Shown: positions 26,284 to 34,786 of the stretch, in pieces
How positions within the stretch are numbered: position 1 is the first letter of the stretch
Layout of the letters: the number at the start of each line of letters is the position of its first letter
NCBI GenBank assembly: GCA_029565685.1
Contig: JAKQNR010000020.1
Span: forward strand, 62,001 to 126,000
From: a bacterium
Lineage (GTDB): Bacteria; Zhuqueibacterota; Zhuqueibacteria; Residuimicrobiales; Residuimicrobiaceae
DNA length: 64,000 bases
Direction of reading: 5' to 3'
The notes under the pieces: generated by a model
Told to the model about the DNA's origin: nothing
Seen by the model: only the letters and a program-made list of their open reading frames with translations
Database searches by the model: none
Program-made: the position numbers and the translations under genes

Positions 26284-26643
26284 ATGAACAAGGAAGCGGC
26301 GAAATCCACCCTGCTGGTCCTTTCGACGGGATGCTTGGCCCTGTACCTGATTTTCAACTGGAGAGGATGGGTTGTTTTTTCATTTCTGCTGGGTCTGATC
26401 GGCATTTTTTCTCCCTGGTTGAGCGAAAAAATTCACTGGATCTGGATGAAGCTGGCCGATCTTTTGGCATCGGTCGTTCCCAAAATCGTGCTGACCATCG
26501 TGTTCTACGGCGTTCTGTTTCCTTTGGCGCTGATCTCCCGGCTGTTCCGCCGCGATCCATTGATGCTCTCCGATAAATATGAAAGCTATTTCATCGACAT
26601 TCATCAGAATCCGAAGAAAGAGGATTTCACCAAGATCTGGTAG
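26284..26643 (+). CDS. SxtJ-family membrane protein
   Basis: The 119-residue protein has about three hydrophobic helices, then a conserved-looking soluble tail (YFIDIHQNPKKEDFTKIW). SxtJ proteins accompany carbamoyltransferases in saxitoxin and surface polysaccharide clusters; their role is unknown. It starts 15 bases after the DUF5989 stop with no strong ribosome site and ends the trio. Confidence 0.75.
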   Translation: MNKEAAKSTLLVLSTGCLALYLIFNWRGWVVFSFLLGLIGIFSPWLSEKIHWIWMKLADLLASVVPKIVLTIVFYGVLFPLALISRLFRRDPLMLSDKYESYFIDIHQNPKKEDFTKIW

Positions 26644-27185
26644 TCTGGGCGGAATGGGTTAAGAAGGGGCGGAAGGTGGATTCAACTAGCATGTTCGGAT
26701 CCTGTCGAAACAGGCAGCAGGGGTGAAGATAATCAATTTTTTCGATCAAATACCAGGAGGATGCGGTTGAAAATATATCGCGCCACCTGGTTCGTGGAGA
26801 ACTTGCCCTGAACTTGTCACAAGGAAACGATGGTGAGGCTGCCGCCGGTGAAAAACAGAGGGGCTGAATTAAAGCCCCGCTTCGACGTGGATTACCTATG
26901 TCATGTCTGCTATCAAAGATGAGCTTCTTGTTGTTTCCTGTCCCTTTTTCAAATTCCCTGCATTCACTTGTCCATTTACCGATGATGATTCGTTTCTCTT
27001 AAAATTTTCATGCATCGGTAAAAAGCATATCCATAGTAGATTACAGTAAAGGAATGTTTAAGATGAAAGGTCCTGTGAATAGGATCGCGCCAACGTTTCC
27101 AATGATGGACGATTATTCCGATTGCGATGCCTGTATCATTGACGAATCGTCTTGTTGAAAAATGATAATCAAGAAAAGAGGAATA
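26644..27185. other. Intergenic region upstream of the GH127-type gene
   Basis: About 540 bases without a supported gene. A weak hairpin GGGGCT-gaattaa-AGCCCC is at 26860-26878; on the minus strand it is followed by a short T-run, but no minus-strand gene enters from the right. The half nearest the next gene is AT-richer than its surroundings. Confidence 0.35.
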
Positions 27186-29201
27186 ATGATATTCGGAAAA
27201 CCACTTCTCTTATCCGTGGCGGTTTTTATCATGCTGTCGCTGGTGGTATGCAAGACAAAGGATACGGCCTCAGTAACAAAATCCTTTAATCACCTTTCCC
27301 GACTGCCTCTTGGAGCTGTAACAGCCGAAGGCTGGCTGAAAACGCAGCTTGAACGGAATAAAGCAGGAATGGGGGGCCATCTCGATGAACTGGAACCAGA
27401 AATGATCGCCAGGCCCTATGTAGACCGGCAGCATAAATCCCCGGTAAGTCCGGGCTGGAGCGGTGAAATATCCGGCACGTATTGGACCGGTCTGATTCAG
27501 CTGGCCTTTACCCTTAACGATGCGGAATTGAAAGCCAAAGCTCGTAAGTGGGTGTATTCGACGCTGGCGCTTCAAGAGGAGGACGGTTATCTTGGCAGTT
27601 ATCGTAAAAACGAAAACAGACTGGAAGATTATTCAGCCTGGTCAGCCAACTGGTGTTATCGTGCTTTACTGCACTATGGCGATGCAACCGGAGATCAGAC
27701 TATTCTGGATGCTGTTCACCGGGGATTGCTCTGGTTCGTCGAAAACTGGGCAGGCGATCATAAAACGCCGTATGCGGGTCCTATATTGATGGAGTCGATG
27801 ATTGTTGTCTACATGAAGACCAGAGATCAAAAGCTTTATAACTGGTGTTTGGATTATATAAAATGGCTGGATGCGCACGATCCATTCCACCATGGCATGG
27901 CTTCGCTGCAGCGTGATTCACTTGAATATAATGAAGATCATGTGGTCGCCTTTGGTGAGAATGTCAAGCATCCCGCGTTGATATATTCTGCAGGCGGTGG
28001 GGTGGAATATCTTGAGGCATCGATTAACGGTTTGAACCAGATTATGGACAAATGCTGGCAACCCCATGGCGCCCCGGCCTCCAATTTCGAATATCTTTCG
28101 CCTCCTTCGGCAAATCATGTCACTGAGTACTGCAATTTTTCAACTTTCCTGAACACCTTCTCGTGGATGGCGTGTATAACGGGGAAGGCCCGATACGGAG
28201 ACTTGATGGAGCGCATTTTGTTTAATGCCGCACAGGGCGCGCGTAAAAAGGATGAGCGGGCGATCGCCTATATGAGCTCGCCTAATCAGTTATTCGCGAC
28301 CATGGAGTCCTGCCAATTCGGTTTAAACTCATTTGAAGTCTACTCTCCCTGCTTTCAGGTGGGCTGCTGCCCAGCTCAATCAGTGCGCATTATTCCGGAG
28401 TATATTCGGGCCATGTTTCTGCGTGACCAGGATGAGAATTTGTATCTGAACGCTTTTGGACCGTGCAGCGTCCATTTTGTTTCAAAGGAGGGTACCGGTC
28501 TGACCATCTTTGCACAGACCCGCTATCCTTTCGATGAACGGATCACCCTGCATATAAAGACCACTGTACCCTGGAAGAAAAAGCTGATGATCAAGATTCC
28601 TTCCTGGTGCAGGAAACATGAAATCAAGCTTAATGGAGTGGTGGTAAACGGTTCCGTCAATGCGGATGGTTACCTGCCTGTTGAAAATACATGGAAGGAT
28701 GACGCGCTTACCATTTTTTTAGCTATGACTCCAACACTGGTCCGCGTAAAAGATGTTTATTTTCAGAAAGAACCTTTGCGGGCCATTGAATGCGGGCCAT
28801 TGGTGTTTTCGGTAAAATATCCTACGTTCTGGGCGCCTGTGGCGGGCACCCCCTTAACGCCGCTGCCTGAGGATTGGACATGGTATGAAGCCTCCATCCT
28901 GTCCAAGAAAAAACCGCTTCATCCGCCGTTTTATGCCTTTAATCTGACAGACTTGAACCGGGCAGGGGCCATTGTAAAAAAACAATCCGAGTCAGAATAT
29001 CCTTGGGACGACAGTCCGATAAAGCTTGAGGTGCCCATGCGTGTTTCAAGTCACGCTTATCCCCGATACTGGGATAACCAGAGACATACGCCAATGGCTT
29101 ATGGAAATCCAGCGACAGCCGATTCTCTGTCTCAGATCGTTGAGATGGTCCCTTATGGATGCACCAATCTTAGGATGACGTGTTTTCCAGTGTGCAAATG
29201 A
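27186..29201 (+). CDS. GH127-type beta-L-arabinofuranosidase, secreted
   Basis: The 671-residue protein has a lipoprotein-like signal (MLSLVVC) and a (alpha/alpha)6 barrel. The metal and nucleophile residues of GH127 are visible: Glu314 and Cys316 in TEYCNF, then Cys394 and Cys395 in GCCPAQSVR. The spacing of 78 residues is almost that of the characterised Bifidobacterium enzyme (Cys340 to Cys417), in which one of the paired cysteines is the nucleophile. ATG at 27186 follows AGAGGA; ATG 27162 would add a poor signal start. GH146, a relative, is an alternative family. It likely releases L-arabinofuranose from plant or surface glycans. Confidence 0.8.
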   Translation: MIFGKPLLLSVAVFIMLSLVVCKTKDTASVTKSFNHLSRLPLGAVTAEGWLKTQLERNKAGMGGHLDELEPEMIARPYVDRQHKSPVSPGWSGEISGTYWTGLIQLAFTLNDAELKAKARKWVYSTLALQEEDGYLGSYRKNENRLEDYSAWSANWCYRALLHYGDATGDQTILDAVHRGLLWFVENWAGDHKTPYAGPILMESMIVVYMKTRDQKLYNWCLDYIKWLDAHDPFHHGMASLQRDSLEYNEDHVVAFGENVKHPALIYSAGGGVEYLEASINGLNQIMDKCWQPHGAPASNFEYLSPPSANHVTEYCNFSTFLNTFSWMACITGKARYGDLMERILFNAAQGARKKDERAIAYMSSPNQLFATMESCQFGLNSFEVYSPCFQVGCCPAQSVRIIPEYIRAMFLRDQDENLYLNAFGPCSVHFVSKEGTGLTIFAQTRYPFDERITLHIKTTVPWKKKLMIKIPSWCRKHEIKLNGVVVNGSVNADGYLPVENTWKDDALTIFLAMTPTLVRVKDVYFQKEPLRAIECGPLVFSVKYPTFWAPVAGTPLTPLPEDWTWYEASILSKKKPLHPPFYAFNLTDLNRAGAIVKKQSESEYPWDDSPIKLEVPMRVSSHAYPRYWDNQRHTPMAYGNPATADSLSQIVEMVPYGCTNLRMTCFPVCK

Positions 29202-29244
29202 AATCAGCGTCCGGCCGGAAAGCATGCACCTGTTGTCCTGCTTT

Positions 29245-32229
29245 TTATTTTGTTTGCGATAACGCCTGCACCTGCTCTTTGAGAAACGCGATTTCCTTTT
29301 GCTGTTCCTTCACCGCTTCAATGAGCACGGCGACCATGCGACCGTAATCGACGGATTTGGCATCTTGACCGTTGTCTTCATAGACCACCATTTCCGGCAG
29401 GACCTGACCGACTTCCTCGGCAATCAGTCCAATATCCTTTTTACCATCGGCAATCCACTCGAAAGAAACACCCCGCAGTTGCTGCACTTTATCGAGCGCT
29501 CCCTGGAGCGGTTGAATGTTGCGCTTCCAGCGTTTCGAACTGTATACCGTCCACGCATCGGCGATGGGATCGGTGGCGGAATTTTGCGCCAGCGTGAGCA
29601 GATTGGCCGCGTTCTGTGTGCCGATTCCCACATTTCCGCCTTCCTGCACGACGATCCTGGTGTTGGCCGATAAATTCGGCAGAATTTCAGTGACGGCGAA
29701 ATGACTGCCGCCATTGACGCCGGCCAGCCATTTGTTGCCTCCGTCAGAGTCCTGAAACTCGATCCAGGGACCGGATGAACGCAGGGTGAGCAGGTTGCCG
29801 GGCGACTGAGTGCCGATGCCGATTTTGCCGCTGGATTCATAGATCGCAGAGGGACCGAGCTGGGTATTGCCTGTGAATTTGGCGATATAATCGGTGGCCC
29901 CGCTGCCTCCCAGCCCTCCGGCAACGGGTTGCCAGGCGCCTGTGCCGGAAGCGTCGCTGGTCAGCACATAGCCATTGGCAGCGCCGGTCGGTAATTTGAA
30001 TCCCGTCATCTTGACAGCGCCGGCGACCTCCAGCCTTTCCCCAGGCGATCCGGTTCCGATGCCGACGTTGCCGTCACTCTTGATGGTCAGGCGCGTCACT
30101 GTGCTCGCCGAGCCATCGGGCGTAGTGGCCATGACGATTCTGCCGGGCATGTCGGAATTTCCAGGAGCGCCATCCACCTCGGCGCGAATTTCTGCGGCAT
30201 TGCGGGGAAAAGAGCCGTCGTGCCCGCGCGCGGACAGTACCATGAGGCGATCGCCATTTGTCGCTGCAGACGGAGTGGACCGGGTTCCGCGTCCCTTGTT
30301 GAATAGGAGCATGAAGGAATTGCTATCATTGAGATAGCTGTCCATGACCTGTGAATTGCCTGATACCAGGCCCATGCGATTGTTGCCGTCCTCGATATCG
30401 AGTTTGGCGGCTGGCGTCGTCGTACCGATGCCGACCTTGCCGTTGGCATCTACATAGACGGCATCCGCAGGACTTCCGTCCGAAGCATCCAGGCTATGGC
30501 CATCCGCGACTGGGAATCCAAGGTCTGCCGGCTGTATGGTCCCGTCTTGAATCATGGCCGAGTTGACGGCATTGGCTTGCCCCTCGTTGACGTACTTGTC
30601 CGTCAGTTTGCTCGCGCCTTCGTACAGATCCGTGCTGACGCCGGAGCGGCCGAAATCCGAGGTCAGGCTGAGAAATTCGCTGGCATGTTTTCCGTCCACC
30701 ATATCGGCATCGATGGTGCGCGTTGCATTGGAGATCTTGGACTGGGCGATGCCGGCAGTGCTGCTGATATCCGCATTGCCTATCTGGCCGTCGGCGATTT
30801 TGGCAGCGGTCACGGCATTGTCGGCCAGCTTTTCACTGGTCACGCCCAATGGAGCTATGGAAAGGGATATGTCGCCCGAGTCGCCGCCGCCGGCGAGTCC
30901 GCCCGTGGCCAGTACTGCGGTGATATCGCCCGTTCCGCCTCCACCTCCGATGGCGGCGGTGGTTTGCACGGTGCCGTCCGGAAATTTGAATCCGCCACTG
31001 GTCGAATGGATCCTGCCTGCCACCTGCAGTTTCTCCACCGGATTGTCGACACCGAGGCCGACATTGCCAGCTGCGAATAAGCGACCGTTAAAATATCCTG
31101 CCCAGCCGCCCAACGGCGCTTTGCCATAGACGCCGTAAGATGTGCCGTTATAGCCAAATTCGGTTTCGATTGGTTCGGCTTCGCCATAGACGCCATAGTT
31201 GGTTCCCTGCGAACGGGCTACGCCATACAAGCCGAAGAATGAATTGATGGCATCAGCAGCAGAGAATTCGGTGATCCCTTTGACCGCATAATAGGTGTTG
31301 CCCGGAATGACCGCCTTGCCGGTGTAGGCTGCGATGCCCACCTGACTGCCCTGAAAATAGCCGCCGACGCCATGCTCGGAATTGACATCGGTTTTAGCGT
31401 ATATCGCCACGGGATCGCCGCCGGAGGATGTGCCAGTATATTCGACATGCAAGATATGCTCTGAAGCATGACTATTCGTCAGAAGAAAATTGCCTACGTG
31501 ACCGCTGTCGCTGGTGACATGCAATCGAGCCGCCGGTTTCGTTGTGCCGACTCCAACCTGACCGGAATTGTCGACATAGACGGCCTGAGCTGGAGAGCCG
31601 TCTGCGGCGCTCAGAGCAAACCGCTCCGGCAATGCGAACGCCAGGTCCTGCTGTTGTACAGTACTATCTTCGATCATGGCGGAAGTGACTGAGAGCGGAT
31701 CGTCGCCTCCTTCTTGATGGGTTGCAGCATGCGATCCAGGCGCCATGCTCGCCGGCAAAACAGAGGCCGGAAATTTGCCATCAGCGCCAAGTGGAAAAAG
31801 CGTATGGGCCGTGGGGGTTTCGCTTACCGCAAAGCCCCGGAGGCTGTCCGCATGAACGGCATGAAAGCTGTAGGGACTGGCGGTCAGACGAATCCGCGGG
31901 ACCAACTCCGGATCGGCGCCGATTTTTATGCCGAGCCAATGGGCTTCCTGGAATTTTAGAGTCAGCGGTACTTTTTCGCCCAGATTGACCTGAAACAAGC
32001 CGTTGGATAGCATGACATCCGTTTGCGTCTCGGTCCATAATGCGGTTCCTGCGTTGTCGACATCATAGAGGGAAAAGGTCAGTGCATAGGGCCCATCGGC
32101 CAGGGCGGCGCCGCTGTCATCGGTCAAGAAGCCTTGAAAGTTGATCAGACGGGGGATCTGTGCCGACGATGTGCAAACAACTGCCAGCGCCATAAGGATC
32201 GCTAAAGGAAAAATAACTTGTGGTTTCAT
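29245..32229 (-). CDS. Secreted fibre-like protein with C-terminal S74 chaperone domain
   Basis: The 994-residue protein has a signal peptide, then IPRLINFQGFLTDDSGAAL, a domain common at the start of such secreted fibres. The middle is built of repeated modules with VGIGT-type turns and GSHAATHQEGGDD-like spacers. The end (SSKRWKRNIQPL...LDYGRMVAVLIEAVKEQQKEIAFLK) is the S74 intramolecular chaperone, which in phage fibres trimerises the chain and may cut itself off at the first Ser, followed by a coiled coil. There are no phage genes nearby, so this is probably a cell-surface fibre. ATG at 32229 has AAGGAGA upstream. It lies 34 bases behind the sorting-domain gene. Confidence 0.8.
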   Translation of the reverse strand: MKPQVIFPLAILMALAVVCTSSAQIPRLINFQGFLTDDSGAALADGPYALTFSLYDVDNAGTALWTETQTDVMLSNGLFQVNLGEKVPLTLKFQEAHWLGIKIGADPELVPRIRLTASPYSFHAVHADSLRGFAVSETPTAHTLFPLGADGKFPASVLPASMAPGSHAATHQEGGDDPLSVTSAMIEDSTVQQQDLAFALPERFALSAADGSPAQAVYVDNSGQVGVGTTKPAARLHVTSDSGHVGNFLLTNSHASEHILHVEYTGTSSGGDPVAIYAKTDVNSEHGVGGYFQGSQVGIAAYTGKAVIPGNTYYAVKGITEFSAADAINSFFGLYGVARSQGTNYGVYGEAEPIETEFGYNGTSYGVYGKAPLGGWAGYFNGRLFAAGNVGLGVDNPVEKLQVAGRIHSTSGGFKFPDGTVQTTAAIGGGGGTGDITAVLATGGLAGGGDSGDISLSIAPLGVTSEKLADNAVTAAKIADGQIGNADISSTAGIAQSKISNATRTIDADMVDGKHASEFLSLTSDFGRSGVSTDLYEGASKLTDKYVNEGQANAVNSAMIQDGTIQPADLGFPVADGHSLDASDGSPADAVYVDANGKVGIGTTTPAAKLDIEDGNNRMGLVSGNSQVMDSYLNDSNSFMLLFNKGRGTRSTPSAATNGDRLMVLSARGHDGSFPRNAAEIRAEVDGAPGNSDMPGRIVMATTPDGSASTVTRLTIKSDGNVGIGTGSPGERLEVAGAVKMTGFKLPTGAANGYVLTSDASGTGAWQPVAGGLGGSGATDYIAKFTGNTQLGPSAIYESSGKIGIGTQSPGNLLTLRSSGPWIEFQDSDGGNKWLAGVNGGSHFAVTEILPNLSANTRIVVQEGGNVGIGTQNAANLLTLAQNSATDPIADAWTVYSSKRWKRNIQPLQGALDKVQQLRGVSFEWIADGKKDIGLIAEEVGQVLPEMVVYEDNGQDAKSVDYGRMVAVLIEAVKEQQKEIAFLKEQVQALSQTK

Positions 32230-32263
32230 GATATTCTCCTTTGAATTCGGCCATTCTAAGGCT

Positions 32264-32887
32264 CTATTTGAGCAGCAGCATGGTATGCGTCCTGGTAAAT
32301 CGCGCGCCAGCTGCACCATTCAATCCGTTCACCGATTCCACAACAATCCGGTACAGATAACAGCCTGAGCCAGTGGTTCTGCCAAAATCATCGCGGCCGT
32401 CCCATATGACGCGGTGATATCCGGCGTTTTGCATGTCCTGCACCAAATTCCGTACGCACTGCCCGAGTAGGTTATAAATTTGCAATTGCACCTGGGCTTG
32501 ACAGGGAAGATGGTAACCAAGGGTGGTCATAGGATTGAAGGGATTTGGGTAATTCTGTTCCAGTTCAAATTTCGCTGGCATAGACTGTCCGTCTTCAGGA
32601 TGCACGGAAGTGACAAAATCGACGGAGCACCAAAAGCCGGCGTGCATCGCCAGTCCGGGACCGCCGGTCGCTTGCCCAGCGATCTGTCCGGAAGTGCCAC
32701 GCAGGCGAATGCCGCTTCCTACGGCGGTCATAGTGCCGCCCGAGGCCATAGCATGCCAGACCATTCGGGCGGTTGTTGGTGGAGGAGATTGTGAGTGGAC
32801 CGGTCGCTGCATAGCGACTATAAGCATCCCACACATTATGAACATCGCCGCTGACGGCATTGCTGGTTTTGCGAAAAGATTTTTCAT
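32264..32887 (-). CDS. Secreted protein with FlgD-like/type IX sorting C-terminal domain
   Basis: The 207-residue protein has a signal peptide, a low-complexity middle (GTMTAVGSGIRLRGTSGQIAG) and a C-terminal domain with NYPNPFNPMTTLGYHLP, ending in HTMLLLK. This domain directs export through the type IX or a similar secretion route in FCB bacteria. Its GQATGGPGLAMHAGFW part is common in KSB1-like surface proteins. ATG at 32887 follows GAGG. It is co-directional with, and just upstream of, the fibre gene, so both may be made and displayed together. Confidence 0.75.
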   Translation of the reverse strand: MKNLFAKPAMPSAAMFIMCGMLIVAMQRPVHSQSPPPTTARMVWHAMASGGTMTAVGSGIRLRGTSGQIAGQATGGPGLAMHAGFWCSVDFVTSVHPEDGQSMPAKFELEQNYPNPFNPMTTLGYHLPCQAQVQLQIYNLLGQCVRNLVQDMQNAGYHRVIWDGRDDFGRTTGSGCYLYRIVVESVNGLNGAAGARFTRTHTMLLLK

Positions 32888-33864
32888 AACCACCTCAGGA
32901 TGAGAACAAAGTAAATGCGGGTTTGGTCATGCAGGATGGGCTATCTCCACCGGCCAGTTTTTAGGGTTGCTTTAGATTTTCCTCTGCTTTTCCTCGCCTT
33001 TGAGTGTTTCCCGGAATCGTCGTCAAATCTCATCAGCAGAGTAAAACGGATGAAGATGCATAGACACAATCGCATGCATGACCGACATAAAAGCCTGCGT
33101 AAAAGTCGGTCATTTGAGTATGTTTTAGATCGAAAGAAATGTGGGGATGATGCATGGACAAGATGCGCTGGATCTGATGATTTGGTGCAACAGCTTTGAG
33201 GTAGGTTGGGTGTTTAGGAGACAAGATATCCGGTCGCTATGCACCGCGTTGGTCGTGCCGCTGATTTTGCATCTTTGATGAAGGGTCTCTTTCCTGTTGT
33301 TTGCATGAAGCGATTTCTGGATTTCGCTCAGTTCCTGTGCCGTTTCATCGGCGATGTTTCACCATCGCTTCACTAAAACACTGCAGGCCCCGTACTTGAA
33401 CAGCTCTCTGTGAAATACAATGCCCGATCTTATGCGCCCATAATGATTCTTATATTCCCCCTATGACCCTTTAATATAAAAAAACAATTATTTTTCATAA
33501 TGTCAAGGGATTTTTACCAGCTGGCGGTCTCAAACAGTGCCAGTTCCCGCCCCGAAGCGAGTAAAAGTCCTCTGTTCGTCTGCCGGAGAAACGGGCATTT
33601 TGACGACAGAGAGATTTTAACTATTTAATCTCCTATCTGCTTGGAAATCCGCTTAGTATGTATTAAATTAACTAACCTGGGCATCCATTGATAAGTTCAT
33701 TCATCGCTCGAGTGTTATTTGGCTAAGAATAGTGGCGTCAACCGGGCAGAAGGTCTGGACGAAGGGTCTGTCCAGGGAAAGATTCCCCGCGCGATTATAG
33801 GAAACCGGTGAGGAGGAGAGGAAGAAGTAAAAACTTGATCTAGCTTACGGACAGGAGGACATGT
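32888..33864. other. Long intergenic region between divergent genes
   Basis: About 980 bases with only short, unconvincing frames. It is AT-richer than the coding DNA near 33430-33500 and 33610-33680. Promoters for the minus-strand fibre operon and the plus-strand UbiA gene must lie here. I found no tRNA, repeat or insertion-sequence end. Confidence 0.4.
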
Positions 33865-34728
33865 ATGGCCTGGATAAACTATCTGCAGCTGGCGCGTTGT
33901 CCGATCTCGCTTCTGCTCCCCTCCTTCGCCGTGGGTACCAGCTACCTCATTGCCAAAGAGGGACGCTATGAAGTGGAGATTTTCATCCCTCTGAGCGCCG
34001 CGATATTGGGCACTGCCGGCATGTGCGCACTCAATGACTATTTCGACGTCGACGCCGATCGGTCGGGCGCCGCCAGAAGACCCCTGCCCTTCGGCCGGAT
34101 CAGCCTGCGGACAGGACTAGCCTTTGCGATTACTCTGACTATTCTTGGTATGATGGCCGCAAGTCTTTCGACCCAAAGGCTGGTCCCGATCACCGGCGGA
34201 CTGGCGGTTCTGCTGGGTCTGCTCTACTACTGGCGAGCCAAGGGCTGTGGCTGGTTGGGCGCTCTAAACTTTGGGCTGATCATGGCCGCCGTGACTTTTC
34301 TGGGTATCGCCCAGGCAGTGCCGGTTCCTTTTCTCGCCCCGTATCTTCTCTTCCTCCTTTTTGTGGTTCTGGCCGCTGCCGGCAACCAGGCCACCGCCTG
34401 TTTCTTTGACTATCGCAGTGACAGAGATAATGGTTACTGCACTCCTTCGGTTATTTCTGGTCTGAAGAGAGCTGCCGCTGTGACCGTATCGTCAAGACTT
34501 ATAAGCTTCATCATTTTACTTTTGTTTCTGGCTCAAAGGGGATGGTTCATCTGGCGGCTGGCGCCGCCCCTTGTCGTGTTAGGCTTAATACCACTTCTGT
34601 CTTACCGGTTGTTGGCGCAGGCCGAGAAAGGCCGCCATGCAATGATCGCCTTCCGCATGGCCATGCTCTACACCGTGCTTTCATTTGCCACCTTGATCAT
34701 GGCGCTTTTTCGGCAACACATTGCCTAA
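33865..34728 (+). CDS. UbiA-family prenyltransferase
   Basis: The 287-residue protein has eight or nine membrane helices and both Asp-rich motifs of the family: NDYFDVDADR near residue 57 and FDYRSDRDNG near 185. These bind Mg and the prenyl diphosphate. UbiA proteins attach prenyl chains in quinone, haem, chlorophyll or lipid synthesis. ATG at 33865 has AGGAGG eight bases upstream. The first motif is close to the N-D-x-x-D form of 4-hydroxybenzoate or (S)-2,3-di-O-geranylgeranylglyceryl transferases; the substrate cannot be fixed from sequence. The neighbour downstream is unrelated. Confidence 0.8.
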   Translation: MAWINYLQLARCPISLLLPSFAVGTSYLIAKEGRYEVEIFIPLSAAILGTAGMCALNDYFDVDADRSGAARRPLPFGRISLRTGLAFAITLTILGMMAASLSTQRLVPITGGLAVLLGLLYYWRAKGCGWLGALNFGLIMAAVTFLGIAQAVPVPFLAPYLLFLLFVVLAAAGNQATACFFDYRSDRDNGYCTPSVISGLKRAAAVTVSSRLISFIILLLFLAQRGWFIWRLAPPLVVLGLIPLLSYRLLAQAEKGRHAMIAFRMAMLYTVLSFATLIMALFRQHIA

Positions 34729-34786
34729 GCGCCTTCCAGCTGGAACACCTTTTTCGTGAAAACACATGTCAATAAAGGAGGCTGTG

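Noticed and set aside
26091-26576. 161-codon plus-strand frame covering the two small membrane genes
   Set aside because: The DUF5989 and SxtJ-like proteins in other frames match known small families; this frame does not.
26860-26878. GGGGCT/AGCCCC hairpin as a terminator
   Set aside because: It is over 200 bases after the SxtJ-like gene and has no T-run on the plus strand; no minus-strand gene reads into it.
29245-32229. S74 domain as a sign of a prophage
   Set aside because: No phage structural, replication or lysis gene is nearby, and the protein has a signal peptide.
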